Assembly: GCA_902799955.1 (NCBI GenBank)
Contig: CADCCQ010000027.1
Coordinates: forward strand, 1-64,000
DNA from: an uncultured bacterium
Lineage (GTDB): Bacteria; Verrucomicrobiota; Kiritimatiellia; RFP12; UBA1067
Direction of reading: 5' to 3'
Length of the DNA stretch: 64,000 nt
Shown here: one piece after another, positions 31,338-39,030 of the stretch
How positions within the stretch are numbered: position 1 is the stretch's first letter
Layout: every line of letters starts with the position of its first letter
Notes under the pieces: generated by a model
What the model saw: the letters and a program-made list of their open reading frames with translations, nothing else
Databases searched by the model: none
Told to the model about the DNA's origin: nothing
Position numbers and translations under genes: made by a program

Positions 31338-33146
31338 TTACTGTTTGGCGTTCAGACTCCAGGTCTTGCCGGGGGAGAGGAAGAAAAAACCGGGGATGCC
31401 GGCGACGTCGAGGCTGGCGTCCTCGAAATGCCCCTTGGTGGGTTTTTGCATCGTCACCTTCCATAGGCCGGACTGCGGGTTGCCGCTTACGACGGCGCGT
31501 TCCCAGATGGAGATGTTGTCGCTGTCCCATCTGCAGATGCCCTGCGGATCTGTGAGAGTGACACGCACGCGCTCCTCGCCTGCACCAGATGCGTAAAGCG
31601 CGAACTTCTCCGTCTTCGGCGGCACAGAGAGCCATAACGAACCGACGCTGTAGATGAAGCCCTGCGCGTGCGCGGTCGCGTCGATTGCCACCGGGGCGTC
31701 CGCCTCCGCAAGCCAGAACGCGACGCGGCCAACATCTACGGACATCCGGTAGAAGCCCGGCGCGGGGGCGTTGAACGAGAACGCCGTTTCGTCAAAGCCC
31801 GGAAGAGGGATTTTCGCGATCTTCCTCCCCTGCGAGTCTGTGACGACGATTGGCTTGGCGCCGGGCTCGTAGCGCCCGACTCGCATCTGGCGGCCCTTGA
31901 AGCGGAGCGTGCGCGCTGCGTTCGCGTACACGATGTAGGTGGCGGTGTTGCGCACGTTGAGCGGCGAGAGACGGACGGGTTTTCCGGGCGCGTCGTCGAA
32001 CACCTCTGCGCCCGCTAGGTCTGGGGCGGCGACGTGCGGGATGGGCGGCGTGGCGTCCGCCGACAGCGGCAGGTGTATCTTTCGCCAGGCCGCGTCCATC
32101 GGCGTGACGACTTCCTCGCCGACGGCGTTCGTGCTGACGATGCGGCAGTTGTCGATGGAGACAAAAGTCGCGGAGTAGGGGTTTTCGCGGATGTTGATGG
32201 CGTGGCCGGATTCCGGATTGTCGAACGAGCAGTTGGAGAGGGCGAGCGTGGCGCGCACGCTGCGTCCGCGCCGGCTGTCCGTGGCGAAGAAGAACGCGCT
32301 GCGGTTGCCCAATGCAGTGCAGTTCTCGAAGCGGAGGTCGATGGGCTCGCTCGAGGCGTTGAGCTGTCCGGCCCAGGTGGCGTAGCCGGCGCCCTGGTTG
32401 CGGATGGCGCGGCAGTTGCGCATCACGCAGTTCTTCAGCACCTCGGAGGGGTGGTTGGGCTCGAAGTCGATGCCTGCCGCCGGAGGCGTTCCGAACGTCC
32501 CGCGCATGACGGTGTTCTCGATGAGCAGGTTTTCGGCGGAGATCACGCTGATGCCCTGTCGGTGGTTGCGGTCGCAGAGGACGTCGCGGATCGTCACGTT
32601 CACGTTGCGGTGCGGCGCACCGTGGCAGCCGAGGTAGATGCCGTCGCCGCCGGAGTCCGCGAGCGTGAGGCCCTCGACGAGCACGTTGCGGCAGCTGCGG
32701 ATGCAGAGGGCGTGTCGCCATTCGGACTTCTCGTAGGGCGGCTTCATGTAGTCCTCGTGCCTCATTCGCAGCGTCGCGCCGTAGCCCACGATGTGGATGT
32801 TAGTGCAGCCGGCGAAGGTGAGAAGGCACGCGCCCTTCGGACGGAACTCGCCGGGCTTCGCCTGTATCTCGACGCCGGGCTCGAGGACGAGCTCCAGGTT
32901 CGACGCGCCCTTGAGCGGGGTGACGACCCAGGGCGAGGGCATCTTGTCGACTACGAGCCGCGCGACGCCGGACGTTAGCGCGGCCTGAAGCTGCGCGGTG
33001 GAGTCGGCGGGGTCGAAGCCCCACCACGAGGCGCGCGCCTCGGTGCAAGTTCCTGCGCGGACCTGCGCCACGAGGTCGGGACGTTCACCGGCTGATGCCG
33101 CCAACGCGCCTGCGATGGCGCACAGTTGAATGACGAGTCTTTTCAT
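31338..33146 (-). CDS. Secreted right-handed parallel beta-helix protein
   Basis: 602 residues starting with a signal peptide (MKRLVIQLCAIAGALAASAG). An N-terminal WWGFDPADSTAQLQAAL motif typical of pectate-lyase-superfamily proteins is followed by beta-helix coils: LLTFAGCTNIHIVGYGATLRM, VLVEGLTLADSGGDGIYLG, NHRQGISVISAENLLIENTVM, LKNCVMRNCRA, LRFENCTALGN. The last third is a beta-sandwich (FYRMSVDVGRVAFWLAE). The family includes polysaccharide lyases and hydrolases as well as inactive binding proteins; no catalytic set can be assigned by eye. An in-frame extension to 33179 would pass through the -10 region and is rejected. Confidence 0.82.
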   Translation of the reverse strand: MKRLVIQLCAIAGALAASAGERPDLVAQVRAGTCTEARASWWGFDPADSTAQLQAALTSGVARLVVDKMPSPWVVTPLKGASNLELVLEPGVEIQAKPGEFRPKGACLLTFAGCTNIHIVGYGATLRMRHEDYMKPPYEKSEWRHALCIRSCRNVLVEGLTLADSGGDGIYLGCHGAPHRNVNVTIRDVLCDRNHRQGISVISAENLLIENTVMRGTFGTPPAAGIDFEPNHPSEVLKNCVMRNCRAIRNQGAGYATWAGQLNASSEPIDLRFENCTALGNRSAFFFATDSRRGRSVRATLALSNCSFDNPESGHAINIRENPYSATFVSIDNCRIVSTNAVGEEVVTPMDAAWRKIHLPLSADATPPIPHVAAPDLAGAEVFDDAPGKPVRLSPLNVRNTATYIVYANAARTLRFKGRQMRVGRYEPGAKPIVVTDSQGRKIAKIPLPGFDETAFSFNAPAPGFYRMSVDVGRVAFWLAEADAPVAIDATAHAQGFIYSVGSLWLSVPPKTEKFALYASGAGEERVRVTLTDPQGICRWDSDNISIWERAVVSGNPQSGLWKVTMQKPTKGHFEDASLDVAGIPGFFFLSPGKTWSLNAKQ

Positions 33147-33155
33147 GATGCATAC

Positions 33156-33161
33156 AGAATA
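33156..33161 (-). promoter_or_regulatory. Extended -10 of the beta-helix gene
   Basis: The minus strand reads TGCTATTCT, then 9 nt, then ATG 33146. The predicted 5' leader is at most a few nucleotides. Confidence 0.6.
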
Positions 33162-33222
33162 GCACATTGGATTCGACAAGGCAAGGAATTATTGCTTTTT
33201 CTTCACGCACGTCTGGGCCTAA

Positions 33223-33488
33223 TTGTGGTGCAATGCTCGCAAGTGCGCGTCCTGACGAAGGGGGGCGCATCTGTATAATTCATCACCACATCCTCTAATG
33301 ATGGGAAACAACTTGTCTGAAACAACTTCCCTTTGCGGCGGGCAACCGCCCGCCGATTCAAGAACGCCGCGTAGTTACGCGGCGGATGAAAATGCAGATG
33401 CGTCCTGACGAAGAGGGATGGTCCACGGAAGCCGTGACAACACGATTTTGTTGTGGTAAAATATTCGTAGGTGCGCGTCATGACGAAG
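33223..33488 (+). repeat. Promoter repeat unit interrupted by a palindromic element
   Basis: The left half (33223-33260) reads TTGTGGTGCAAT, then GTGCGCGTCCTGACGAAG. The right half starts again with GCGTCCTGACGAAG (33400-33413) and leads to TTTTGTTGTGGTAAAAT (33446-33462) and another GTGCGCGTCATGACGAAG. The 14-bp GCGTCCTGACGAAG flanks a 139-bp insert (about 33261-33399). The insert carries inverted repeats (GGCGGGC/GCCCGCC; CGCCGCGTA/TACGCGGCG) and matches 20875-20996 in reverse. The 33180-33470 gap contains no gene. Confidence 0.75.
33457..33462 (+). promoter_or_regulatory. Extended -10 upstream of rph
   Basis: TTTTGTTGTGGTAAAAT ends at 33462. An in-frame GTG lies 8 nt downstream (33471), and the conventional rph start with its Shine-Dalgarno sequence lies at 33555. 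Confidence 0.7.
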
Positions 33489-33554
33489 ATGCAAGATGCA
33501 TGGGAGTTGAGGCGGCAATCATTTGCGTCGCGGGAGACTGCAGGAGAAACTAAG

Positions 33555-34265
33555 ATGAGCAAACAGGCAAAACGCAAAAGCGACCAGCTGCGTCCGATTG
33601 AGTTCGTGCGCAGCTTCACGAAGCACGCGGCGGGAAGCGTGCTTGTGAAATGGGGCGACACGTGGGTCCTCTGCACGGCGAGCGTGGAGGACAAGGTGCC
33701 GCCGTTCCTGAAGGACACCGGCCGGGGCTGGGTGACGGCGGAGTATTCGATGCTTCCGTCGTCGACGGGCGGCGGACGCAAGGAGCGCGACATCAAGAAG
33801 CTGCGGCTTGACGCCCGCTCGACGGAGATCCAGCGGCTGATCGGGCGCTCGCTCCGCGCGGCGGTCGACATGTCGAAGCTCGGCGAACGCCAGATCACGG
33901 TCGACTGCGACGTTCTGCAGGCGGACGGCGGGACGCGGTGCGCGTCGATAACGGGCGGCATGGTCGCGCTCGAGGACGCGATTGCGAAGCTCGTGGCCGA
34001 CGGGACTCTCGCCGAGAGCCCGATCGTCCATCGCGTCGCGGCGGTTTCCGTCGGCGTGTGCGACGGCGTCCCGACGCTCGACCTCGACTATGCGCACGAC
34101 TCGACGGCGGAGGTCGACCTGAACGTCGTGATGACCGACGACGGACGCTACGTCGAGCTCCAGGGCACGGCGGAACACAAGCCGTTCACGGAGGAGTCGC
34201 TGGACGCCCTGCGCGCGCTTGCCCGCAAGGGCCTCAAGAGGATATTCAGGGCAATGGGGAAGTGA
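33555..34265 (+). CDS. rph: Ribonuclease PH
   Basis: 236 residues, matching the family length. RNase PH trims tRNA 3' ends phosphorolytically. Conserved: [86 protein letters not shown] and [28 protein letters not shown] precedes ATG 33555 at a good distance. A GTG at 33471, placed 8 nt after the -10, is in frame and would add 28 residues ([16 protein letters not shown]...). Either or both starts may be used. Confidence 0.95.
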   Translation: MSKQAKRKSDQLRPIEFVRSFTKHAAGSVLVKWGDTWVLCTASVEDKVPPFLKDTGRGWVTAEYSMLPSSTGGGRKERDIKKLRLDARSTEIQRLIGRSLRAAVDMSKLGERQITVDCDVLQADGGTRCASITGGMVALEDAIAKLVADGTLAESPIVHRVAAVSVGVCDGVPTLDLDYAHDSTAEVDLNVVMTDDGRYVELQGTAEHKPFTEESLDALRALARKGLKRIFRAMGK

Positions 34266-34345
34266 CGTCGGAAAGGGCGGGCACGCAGGGAGGAAGGCGG
34301 ACGTCCGAGAAGTGGCCAAGCCAACAGGAGGGACGGCGAAAATGA
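34262..34345 (+). CDS. 27-codon bridging ORF between rph and the DUF5107 gene
   Basis: GTG 34262 overlaps the rph stop (GTGA), and its own TGA (34343-34345) overlaps the next start (ATGA). The peptide is basic and rich in R, G and Q (begins [17 protein letters not shown], ends QQEGRRK). It could carry ribosomes from rph to the next gene. A separate Shine-Dalgarno sequence (AGGAGGG) also serves that gene, so the bridge may be dispensable. Confidence 0.35.
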   Translation: MTSERAGTQGGRRTSEKWPSQQEGRRK

Positions 34346-36948
34346 AGTGCATTGTGCTTTGCGGGATTGCGTGCGCGGCGATCGCGGCCGGCGCGGCGAC
34401 GGTGACGGAGACGACGCTGGAGATGCCGACGTATCCGTTTTCCGACCCGGACCCCGTGCCGGCGACGTCCGTCTCGCGCTATCCGTACTTCTTCTTCCAC
34501 GGGACGAGCGCGAAGAGCGCGCCGCGGAAATGGAAGGCCGTGGTCCTCGAGAGCGACAGGATGAAGGTGACTATACTCCCCGAGATCGGGGGGAAGATAT
34601 GGGGCGCGGTCGACAAGGTGACCGGGCGCGAGTTCATCTACTTCAACCACGCCGTCAAGTTCCGGAACATCGCGCAGCGCGGCCCGTGGTGCTCCGGGGG
34701 AATAGAGCTGAACTTCGGAATATACGGCCATTCGCCCTCGACGGCCACGCCCGTATCGTACGCCTTCTATGTGCACACCAACGGGGACGGCGCCGTCAGC
34801 TGCTTCCTCTCCGACACGGAGCTCGTCTGCCGCACGACGTGGCAGGTGGAGGTGCGCCTCGAGGACGGCAAGGACTACTTCACCACGCGCACGACGTGGT
34901 TCAACGGCTCCGGCTTCTTCACTCCGTTCTACCACTGGATGAACGCCGGATACTCCGTGCGCGGCAATCCGGAGTTCTTCTTCCCAGGCGCGTCGTACAT
35001 AGGCCACGCCGGCGACTCGCACGCCTGGCCTGTTGACGAGAAGGGGCGCAACCTCGCCAGGTACGCGGAGAACGCCTTCGGGCGCAACAAGTCGTACCAT
35101 GTCCTTGACGGCGACAGTAGTTTCTATGGGATCTGGTGGCCGGAGGCGGGCGTCGGCTCGTACCACGAAACGCCAGTCGGGCAGAAGTACGGGCGCAAGA
35201 TATGGCTGTGGGCGCTCTCCCGCGAGGGCGGCATCTGGGAGGACCTGCTCACAGACAGCGACGGGCAGTACGCCGAGCTCCAGAGCGGGCTCTTCTTCAA
35301 CCAGCCCGCCGACACGCTGAAGACGCCGTTCAAACACACCGCGTTCGCGCCCGGCGCGACGGAGACGTTCGAGGAGAAATGGGGCGTCGCGCGCAGCCGC
35401 GCCGAGCTTGAGAGCCGCATGAACCCGACGAACTTCGTCAGGCGTCCGCAGACGATGCCGGCGGATTTCGACTGGACGAGCGCGTACGGACTCTACCTGA
35501 AGGGCCGGCAGTTCATCCGCCGCCGCATGGACCGCGACGGGGAGAAGGCGCTCAAGGAGTGCCTCGCGAAGGAGCCGTACTACGTACCCGCCCTTGAAGA
35601 GCTGGCGTCCCTTTTGGTGAGGCGCGGCAAGTATGCCGAGGCGCACGACTTCGCGCAGAGGGCGCTCGCCGTAGACACCTACGCGCCGGGGGCGAACTAC
35701 GCGGACGGTCAGGCGTTCTTCGCGGAGGGGGACATGCGCTCGGCGAAGGAGCGGCTCGGGATGGCCGCGCGCTCGCCGGAGCTTCGGTCCGCCGCGCTCG
35801 TCCTCGTCGCGAAGGCGGAGCTGCGCGAGGGGAACTGGGATGCTGCTGCCGATCTCGCCGGGAGGGCGTTCGGCGCGAACGCGGGCAACCTCGACGCCAG
35901 GCTCGTCTGGGTGGTCGCCGCGCGCAAGAAGGGCGGGCGTGCAAATTCCGCCGTGTTCTCGGCGAAGTGGATACTCGACAACGTCCCCTTGTTCCACGCG
36001 GCACGCTACGAGCTGAACCTCGCGGACCCGAAGTCGGAGCCGATGGAGAAGTACGTGCGCTGCGAGTTGCCGCAGGAGGTCTACCTGGAAATCGGCACGT
36101 GGTACGAGGATGCGGGGCTGCTTGAGGATGCGGTTGCGCTCTTCCGCAGGGCGTCCGCCGCGACTCCGGTCGGCGGCATACGCCTGGCGTTCGCCCTCCA
36201 CCGCGCCGGTGACGCCGGCGCGGCGAAGGAGGCGCTTGACGCGGCGGCGGCGATGCCGGTTGCGTTCGCGATGCCGTTCCGGCGCGAGTCCCTGCCGGCC
36301 CTGCGCTGGGCGGCGCAGACGCGCCCGGAGTGGAAGTTCAAGTATCTTTACGCGGTATGCCTCGCGGCAAACGCCTGGGACGCCGAGGCGGACGCGCTTC
36401 TCGCCGCCTGCGGCGACGACCCCGACGACGTTGTCTTCTACCTCTACCGGGCGTCCAGGGAGAAGGGAACCGCGCGTCTGCGGGACCTCCGCCTCGCCGT
36501 GAAGCACGACGGAGGCGCCTCTTGGCGGCCTGGATACGCGCTGTACCGCCATTTCGCCGAGGCGGCGGACTGGGAGGGTGCGCTGAGGGAGATCGAGCCG
36601 TATGTCGCGAGGTTCCCGGACGCCAATCTCGTGAAGATTGCGTATGCGAACGCGCTTGCGAGGAGCGGACGCCACGAAAAGGCAGTCACGTACCTCAAGG
36701 GAATCACGATTCTGCCGTCGGAGAACGGGGACGACGCGCTTGCCGCGTGGGTGTACGCCTGGCGGGGCATTGCGCTTGACGCTCTGGCATGCGGGAACAA
36801 GGCGGTGGCGAAGAAGGCGGTGGAGAAGGCGCTTTCCTTCCCGGAGAACCTCGGGCGGGGCAAGCCCTACGATCCTCCCGGGCGCGGCACGCCTGAAAAG
36901 CCAGGCCTTCTCGCCGACTGGCCCGACTCTCTGATGGAGCTTTTGTGA
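34342..36948 (+). CDS. Secreted DUF5107 and TPR-repeat protein
   Basis: 868 residues. A signal peptide (CIVLCGIACAAIAAGAA) is followed by a DUF5107-type beta-sandwich: EIGGKIWGAVDKVTGREFIYFNHAVKFRN, GGIELNFGIYGHSPSTATPVSY, WNEDGSFYGIWWPEAGVGSYHE-like blocks and YGRKIWLWALSREGG. From about residue 400 there are helical TPR units (PYYVPALEELASLLVRRGKYAEAHDFAQRALAVD and others) to the end. DUF5107 resembles galactose-mutarotase-like folds and is common in glycan-degrading Bacteroidetes and Verrucomicrobia, but no activity is established to my knowledge. It sits behind rph. Confidence 0.85.
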   Translation: MKCIVLCGIACAAIAAGAATVTETTLEMPTYPFSDPDPVPATSVSRYPYFFFHGTSAKSAPRKWKAVVLESDRMKVTILPEIGGKIWGAVDKVTGREFIYFNHAVKFRNIAQRGPWCSGGIELNFGIYGHSPSTATPVSYAFYVHTNGDGAVSCFLSDTELVCRTTWQVEVRLEDGKDYFTTRTTWFNGSGFFTPFYHWMNAGYSVRGNPEFFFPGASYIGHAGDSHAWPVDEKGRNLARYAENAFGRNKSYHVLDGDSSFYGIWWPEAGVGSYHETPVGQKYGRKIWLWALSREGGIWEDLLTDSDGQYAELQSGLFFNQPADTLKTPFKHTAFAPGATETFEEKWGVARSRAELESRMNPTNFVRRPQTMPADFDWTSAYGLYLKGRQFIRRRMDRDGEKALKECLAKEPYYVPALEELASLLVRRGKYAEAHDFAQRALAVDTYAPGANYADGQAFFAEGDMRSAKERLGMAARSPELRSAALVLVAKAELREGNWDAAADLAGRAFGANAGNLDARLVWVVAARKKGGRANSAVFSAKWILDNVPLFHAARYELNLADPKSEPMEKYVRCELPQEVYLEIGTWYEDAGLLEDAVALFRRASAATPVGGIRLAFALHRAGDAGAAKEALDAAAAMPVAFAMPFRRESLPALRWAAQTRPEWKFKYLYAVCLAANAWDAEADALLAACGDDPDDVVFYLYRASREKGTARLRDLRLAVKHDGGASWRPGYALYRHFAEAADWEGALREIEPYVARFPDANLVKIAYANALARSGRHEKAVTYLKGITILPSENGDDALAAWVYAWRGIALDALACGNKAVAKKAVEKALSFPENLGRGKPYDPPGRGTPEKPGLLADWPDSLMELL

Positions 36949-36950
36949 TT

Positions 36951-37006
36951 GTGGAATTATGGAATTGTGGAATTGCGGAATTATGGAATTACGGAATTTA
37001 GGGAAT
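36951..37006. repeat. 8-bp satellite, ATTRYGGA type
   Basis: About seven consecutive octamers: ATTGTGGA, ATTATGGA, ATTGTGGA, ATTGCGGA, ATTATGGA, ATTACGGA and a last degenerate copy. It starts within a few bases of the DUF5107 gene stop. The same octamer recurs in reverse orientation at 63320-63456. Confidence 0.9.
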
Positions 37007-37032
37007 GATCAACTTTCAACTTAGCGGCAAGC

Positions 37033-37285
37033 CTAGAATTCTAGGAACCTAGTAGCCTAGAAATCTAGAATTCTAGTAATCTAGCGACTTAGTAACATAA
37101 CGATCTAGTGATCTAGAAAGCTAGAAATCTAGAATTCTAGTAGCCTAGTAACCTAGCAACCCTAGCAACTCTAGACAACCTAGCAAATCTAGCAACTCAA
37201 GTGACTCTAGCAACCCTAGCCAATCTAGTCAACCTAGAAACCTAGAAACCTAGAAGCCTAGAATTCTAGAAACCTAGAAAAGTCT
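37033..37285. repeat. CTAG octamer satellite array
   Basis: About 27 CTAG tetranucleotides in about 250 bp. The first seven start exactly every 8 bp (37033, 37041, 37049, 37057, 37065, 37073, 37081). The spacing of 8 resumes at 37105-37153 and then loosens to 8-10. The consensus is near CTAGAATT or CTAGNAAC. The array is AT-rich in a GC-rich genome, and no gene is seen between 36949 and 37378. Confidence 0.92.
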
Positions 37286-37364
37286 AAGGCCAGGAGCCAA
37301 AAGCCGAAAACACAAGATTTTGCGATTTGTCATTTTTCCACTAGCAATGCATACATATATATGG

Positions 37365-37370
37365 TATAAT
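37365..37370 (+). promoter_or_regulatory. Extended -10 of the SurA-like gene, leaderless geometry
   Basis: ATGGTATAAT ends at 37370 and ATG 37379 follows after 8 nt. No Shine-Dalgarno sequence can fit in between. Confidence 0.75.
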
Positions 37371-37378
37371 ACTCAACT

Positions 37379-38938
37379 ATGACTGAAAAGACTAGACACA
37401 TCACAAAGAGCGTATGTGTCGCCACACTGCTGGCGTCACTTGCACTGCTTTTCCCCGGATGCCCCGGATGCCGCGACAAGGACGACAACCAGACAGGGGA
37501 GGATGAGGAAGAGGTTGTCATCACCCCCAGGCGAACTCCAAAGAACGTCGACGAGCGCAATTTCTCCCCGCTTTCACCGCGGTTCAAGCCTTCTGACGCG
37601 ATTATCCGCGTCAACGGGCGCGACATAACAAAAGCTGAATACGACCTTTTCTGTAACCTCCAGGGCCAGATATACTGCCTTAAGCGTAGCTATCCCCTGA
37701 AGGGGAAGCGCAACAAGGAGCTAGACCGCTATCTCAAGAACCTCGCGACTAAGGCAATTCAGGCGCTCGTGCGGCGCGAGCAGATGCGTCAGGCGGCGGA
37801 GAAGGCGGGCGTTACGGCGTCGGAGGAGAACATCAAGCGGGTCAAAAGGGATTTCATGATGTCTATCGGGCGTCCAAAGGAAACCTTCGAGTCCGTCGTG
37901 AAGCGACTTGGTCCGAAGTTCGGCCCTGCGCTCGAGGCGTCGATTTTGTCGGACGCCCGGGACGTGACGTATCTTGAGAAGTGGTCTCCCACCAACCTGA
38001 CTGTCGTCACTCAGGAGGAGATAGACAAACAGAAGGCGTTCAACATCGAGTTCAACAAGCAGATAGCCGAGATGAACGCCGCCAGCCACCGCAAGGCCGA
38101 GGAGGCGCGCAAGGAGATCATCGAGAAGAACCGTCTCTTCAAGGACGTGGCGAAGGAGCGCGCGGAGCTGTTCCCGGAGCAGGGTGAGCACTGGGATGTC
38201 GTGGAACTTGCCGAGCTGGAGGCGTCCGATCCGTTCGCGCAGTGGCTTGTCAAGGCTGAAGTCGGCGACATTTCGCAGCCGATTGACTTCGACGACGGTC
38301 TTGCAATCGTCGGGCTCGTCTCGAAGGTGAAGTCAGACAGCAGCATCCACCCCGGGGAGGAGGCCGACATGTACGAGGTGGTACGCGTTTTGTTCAAGGC
38401 GTACGTGCCGCGCGAAATGCTGGAGACGGACGAAGAGTGGCGCGAGGCCATACTTGAATACCGCAGGAACGAGGCGCGTCGGGCGCTTGGTGCGGAGCTG
38501 AGCGCCAATGTGCAGATAGAGTTCCCCAACGGCGAATCGATTTTCAACGTGAAGCCCAAGAAAAAGCCTGGCAAGGCCAAGCCCGCTCCTAATAATAAAA
38601 AGAAAGGTCCTGCGGGCAAGAAGCCGATGAAGCCGACGTCGAAAAACGCAAAGTCTGCGCCAAATGCGGCGGCGAAACCAGCTGCGGCGCCTGCGCCAGC
38701 TCCTGCGCCTGCGCCGAAATCTGTTGCGACTCCTTCACCTTCACCTTCACCTTCACCTGCGGCGAAGCCCGTTGCGGCACCCACTCCTAAACCTTCACCT
38801 TCACCTGCTCCTGCGGCGAAGCCCGCCCCTGCTGCGGCACCTGCGCCCGCTCCTGCGCCCGCCCCAAAGCCAGAGGTAGGGAAAATTTCCGAACCCAAAC
38901 CTGTAGATTCCGCGGCGGCGCCGCGTTCTAGCAAGTAG
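37379..38938 (+). CDS. SurA/parvulin-like periplasmic chaperone with Pro-Ala tail
   Basis: 519 residues. The N-terminal export signal (VCVATLLASLALLFPGCPGC) may be a lipoprotein signal with an imperfect lipobox (FPGC). Residues about 75-290 resemble the SurA_N helical domain: IIRVNGRDITKAEYDLF, ELDRYLKNLATKAIQALVRREQMRQAAEKAGVTASEE. A weak PPIC-like stretch follows (HWDVVELAELEASDPFAQWLVKAEVGDISQPIDFDDGLAIVGLVSK). From about residue 385 to the end is a low-complexity Lys/Pro/Ala/Ser tail. SurA proteins escort outer-membrane proteins through the periplasm. Its place ahead of two giant secreted proteins suggests a helper role, but this is inference. Confidence 0.7.
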   Translation: MTEKTRHITKSVCVATLLASLALLFPGCPGCRDKDDNQTGEDEEEVVITPRRTPKNVDERNFSPLSPRFKPSDAIIRVNGRDITKAEYDLFCNLQGQIYCLKRSYPLKGKRNKELDRYLKNLATKAIQALVRREQMRQAAEKAGVTASEENIKRVKRDFMMSIGRPKETFESVVKRLGPKFGPALEASILSDARDVTYLEKWSPTNLTVVTQEEIDKQKAFNIEFNKQIAEMNAASHRKAEEARKEIIEKNRLFKDVAKERAELFPEQGEHWDVVELAELEASDPFAQWLVKAEVGDISQPIDFDDGLAIVGLVSKVKSDSSIHPGEEADMYEVVRVLFKAYVPREMLETDEEWREAILEYRRNEARRALGAELSANVQIEFPNGESIFNVKPKKKPGKAKPAPNNKKKGPAGKKPMKPTSKNAKSAPNAAAKPAAAPAPAPAPAPKSVATPSPSPSPSPAAKPVAAPTPKPSPSPAPAAKPAPAAAPAPAPAPAPKPEVGKISEPKPVDSAAAPRSSK

Positions 38939-39030
38939 GGGGTCAGAAAGTAAAAAAAAGATGTAACCTAGGCAGAAGACAAGTGTAAACAGACTGAGAC
39001 ATGTACCAACCAAGAAGGAAAACTAAGAAC

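Noticed and set aside
33471-33554. Calling the 28-residue N-terminal extension of RNase PH as the definite start
   Set aside because: ATG 33555 has a good Shine-Dalgarno sequence and gives the normal family length; the GTG at 33471 is reported only as an alternative leaderless start.
36951-37285. CRISPR array
   Set aside because: The period is 8 bp with no unique spacers, and no cas genes are present.
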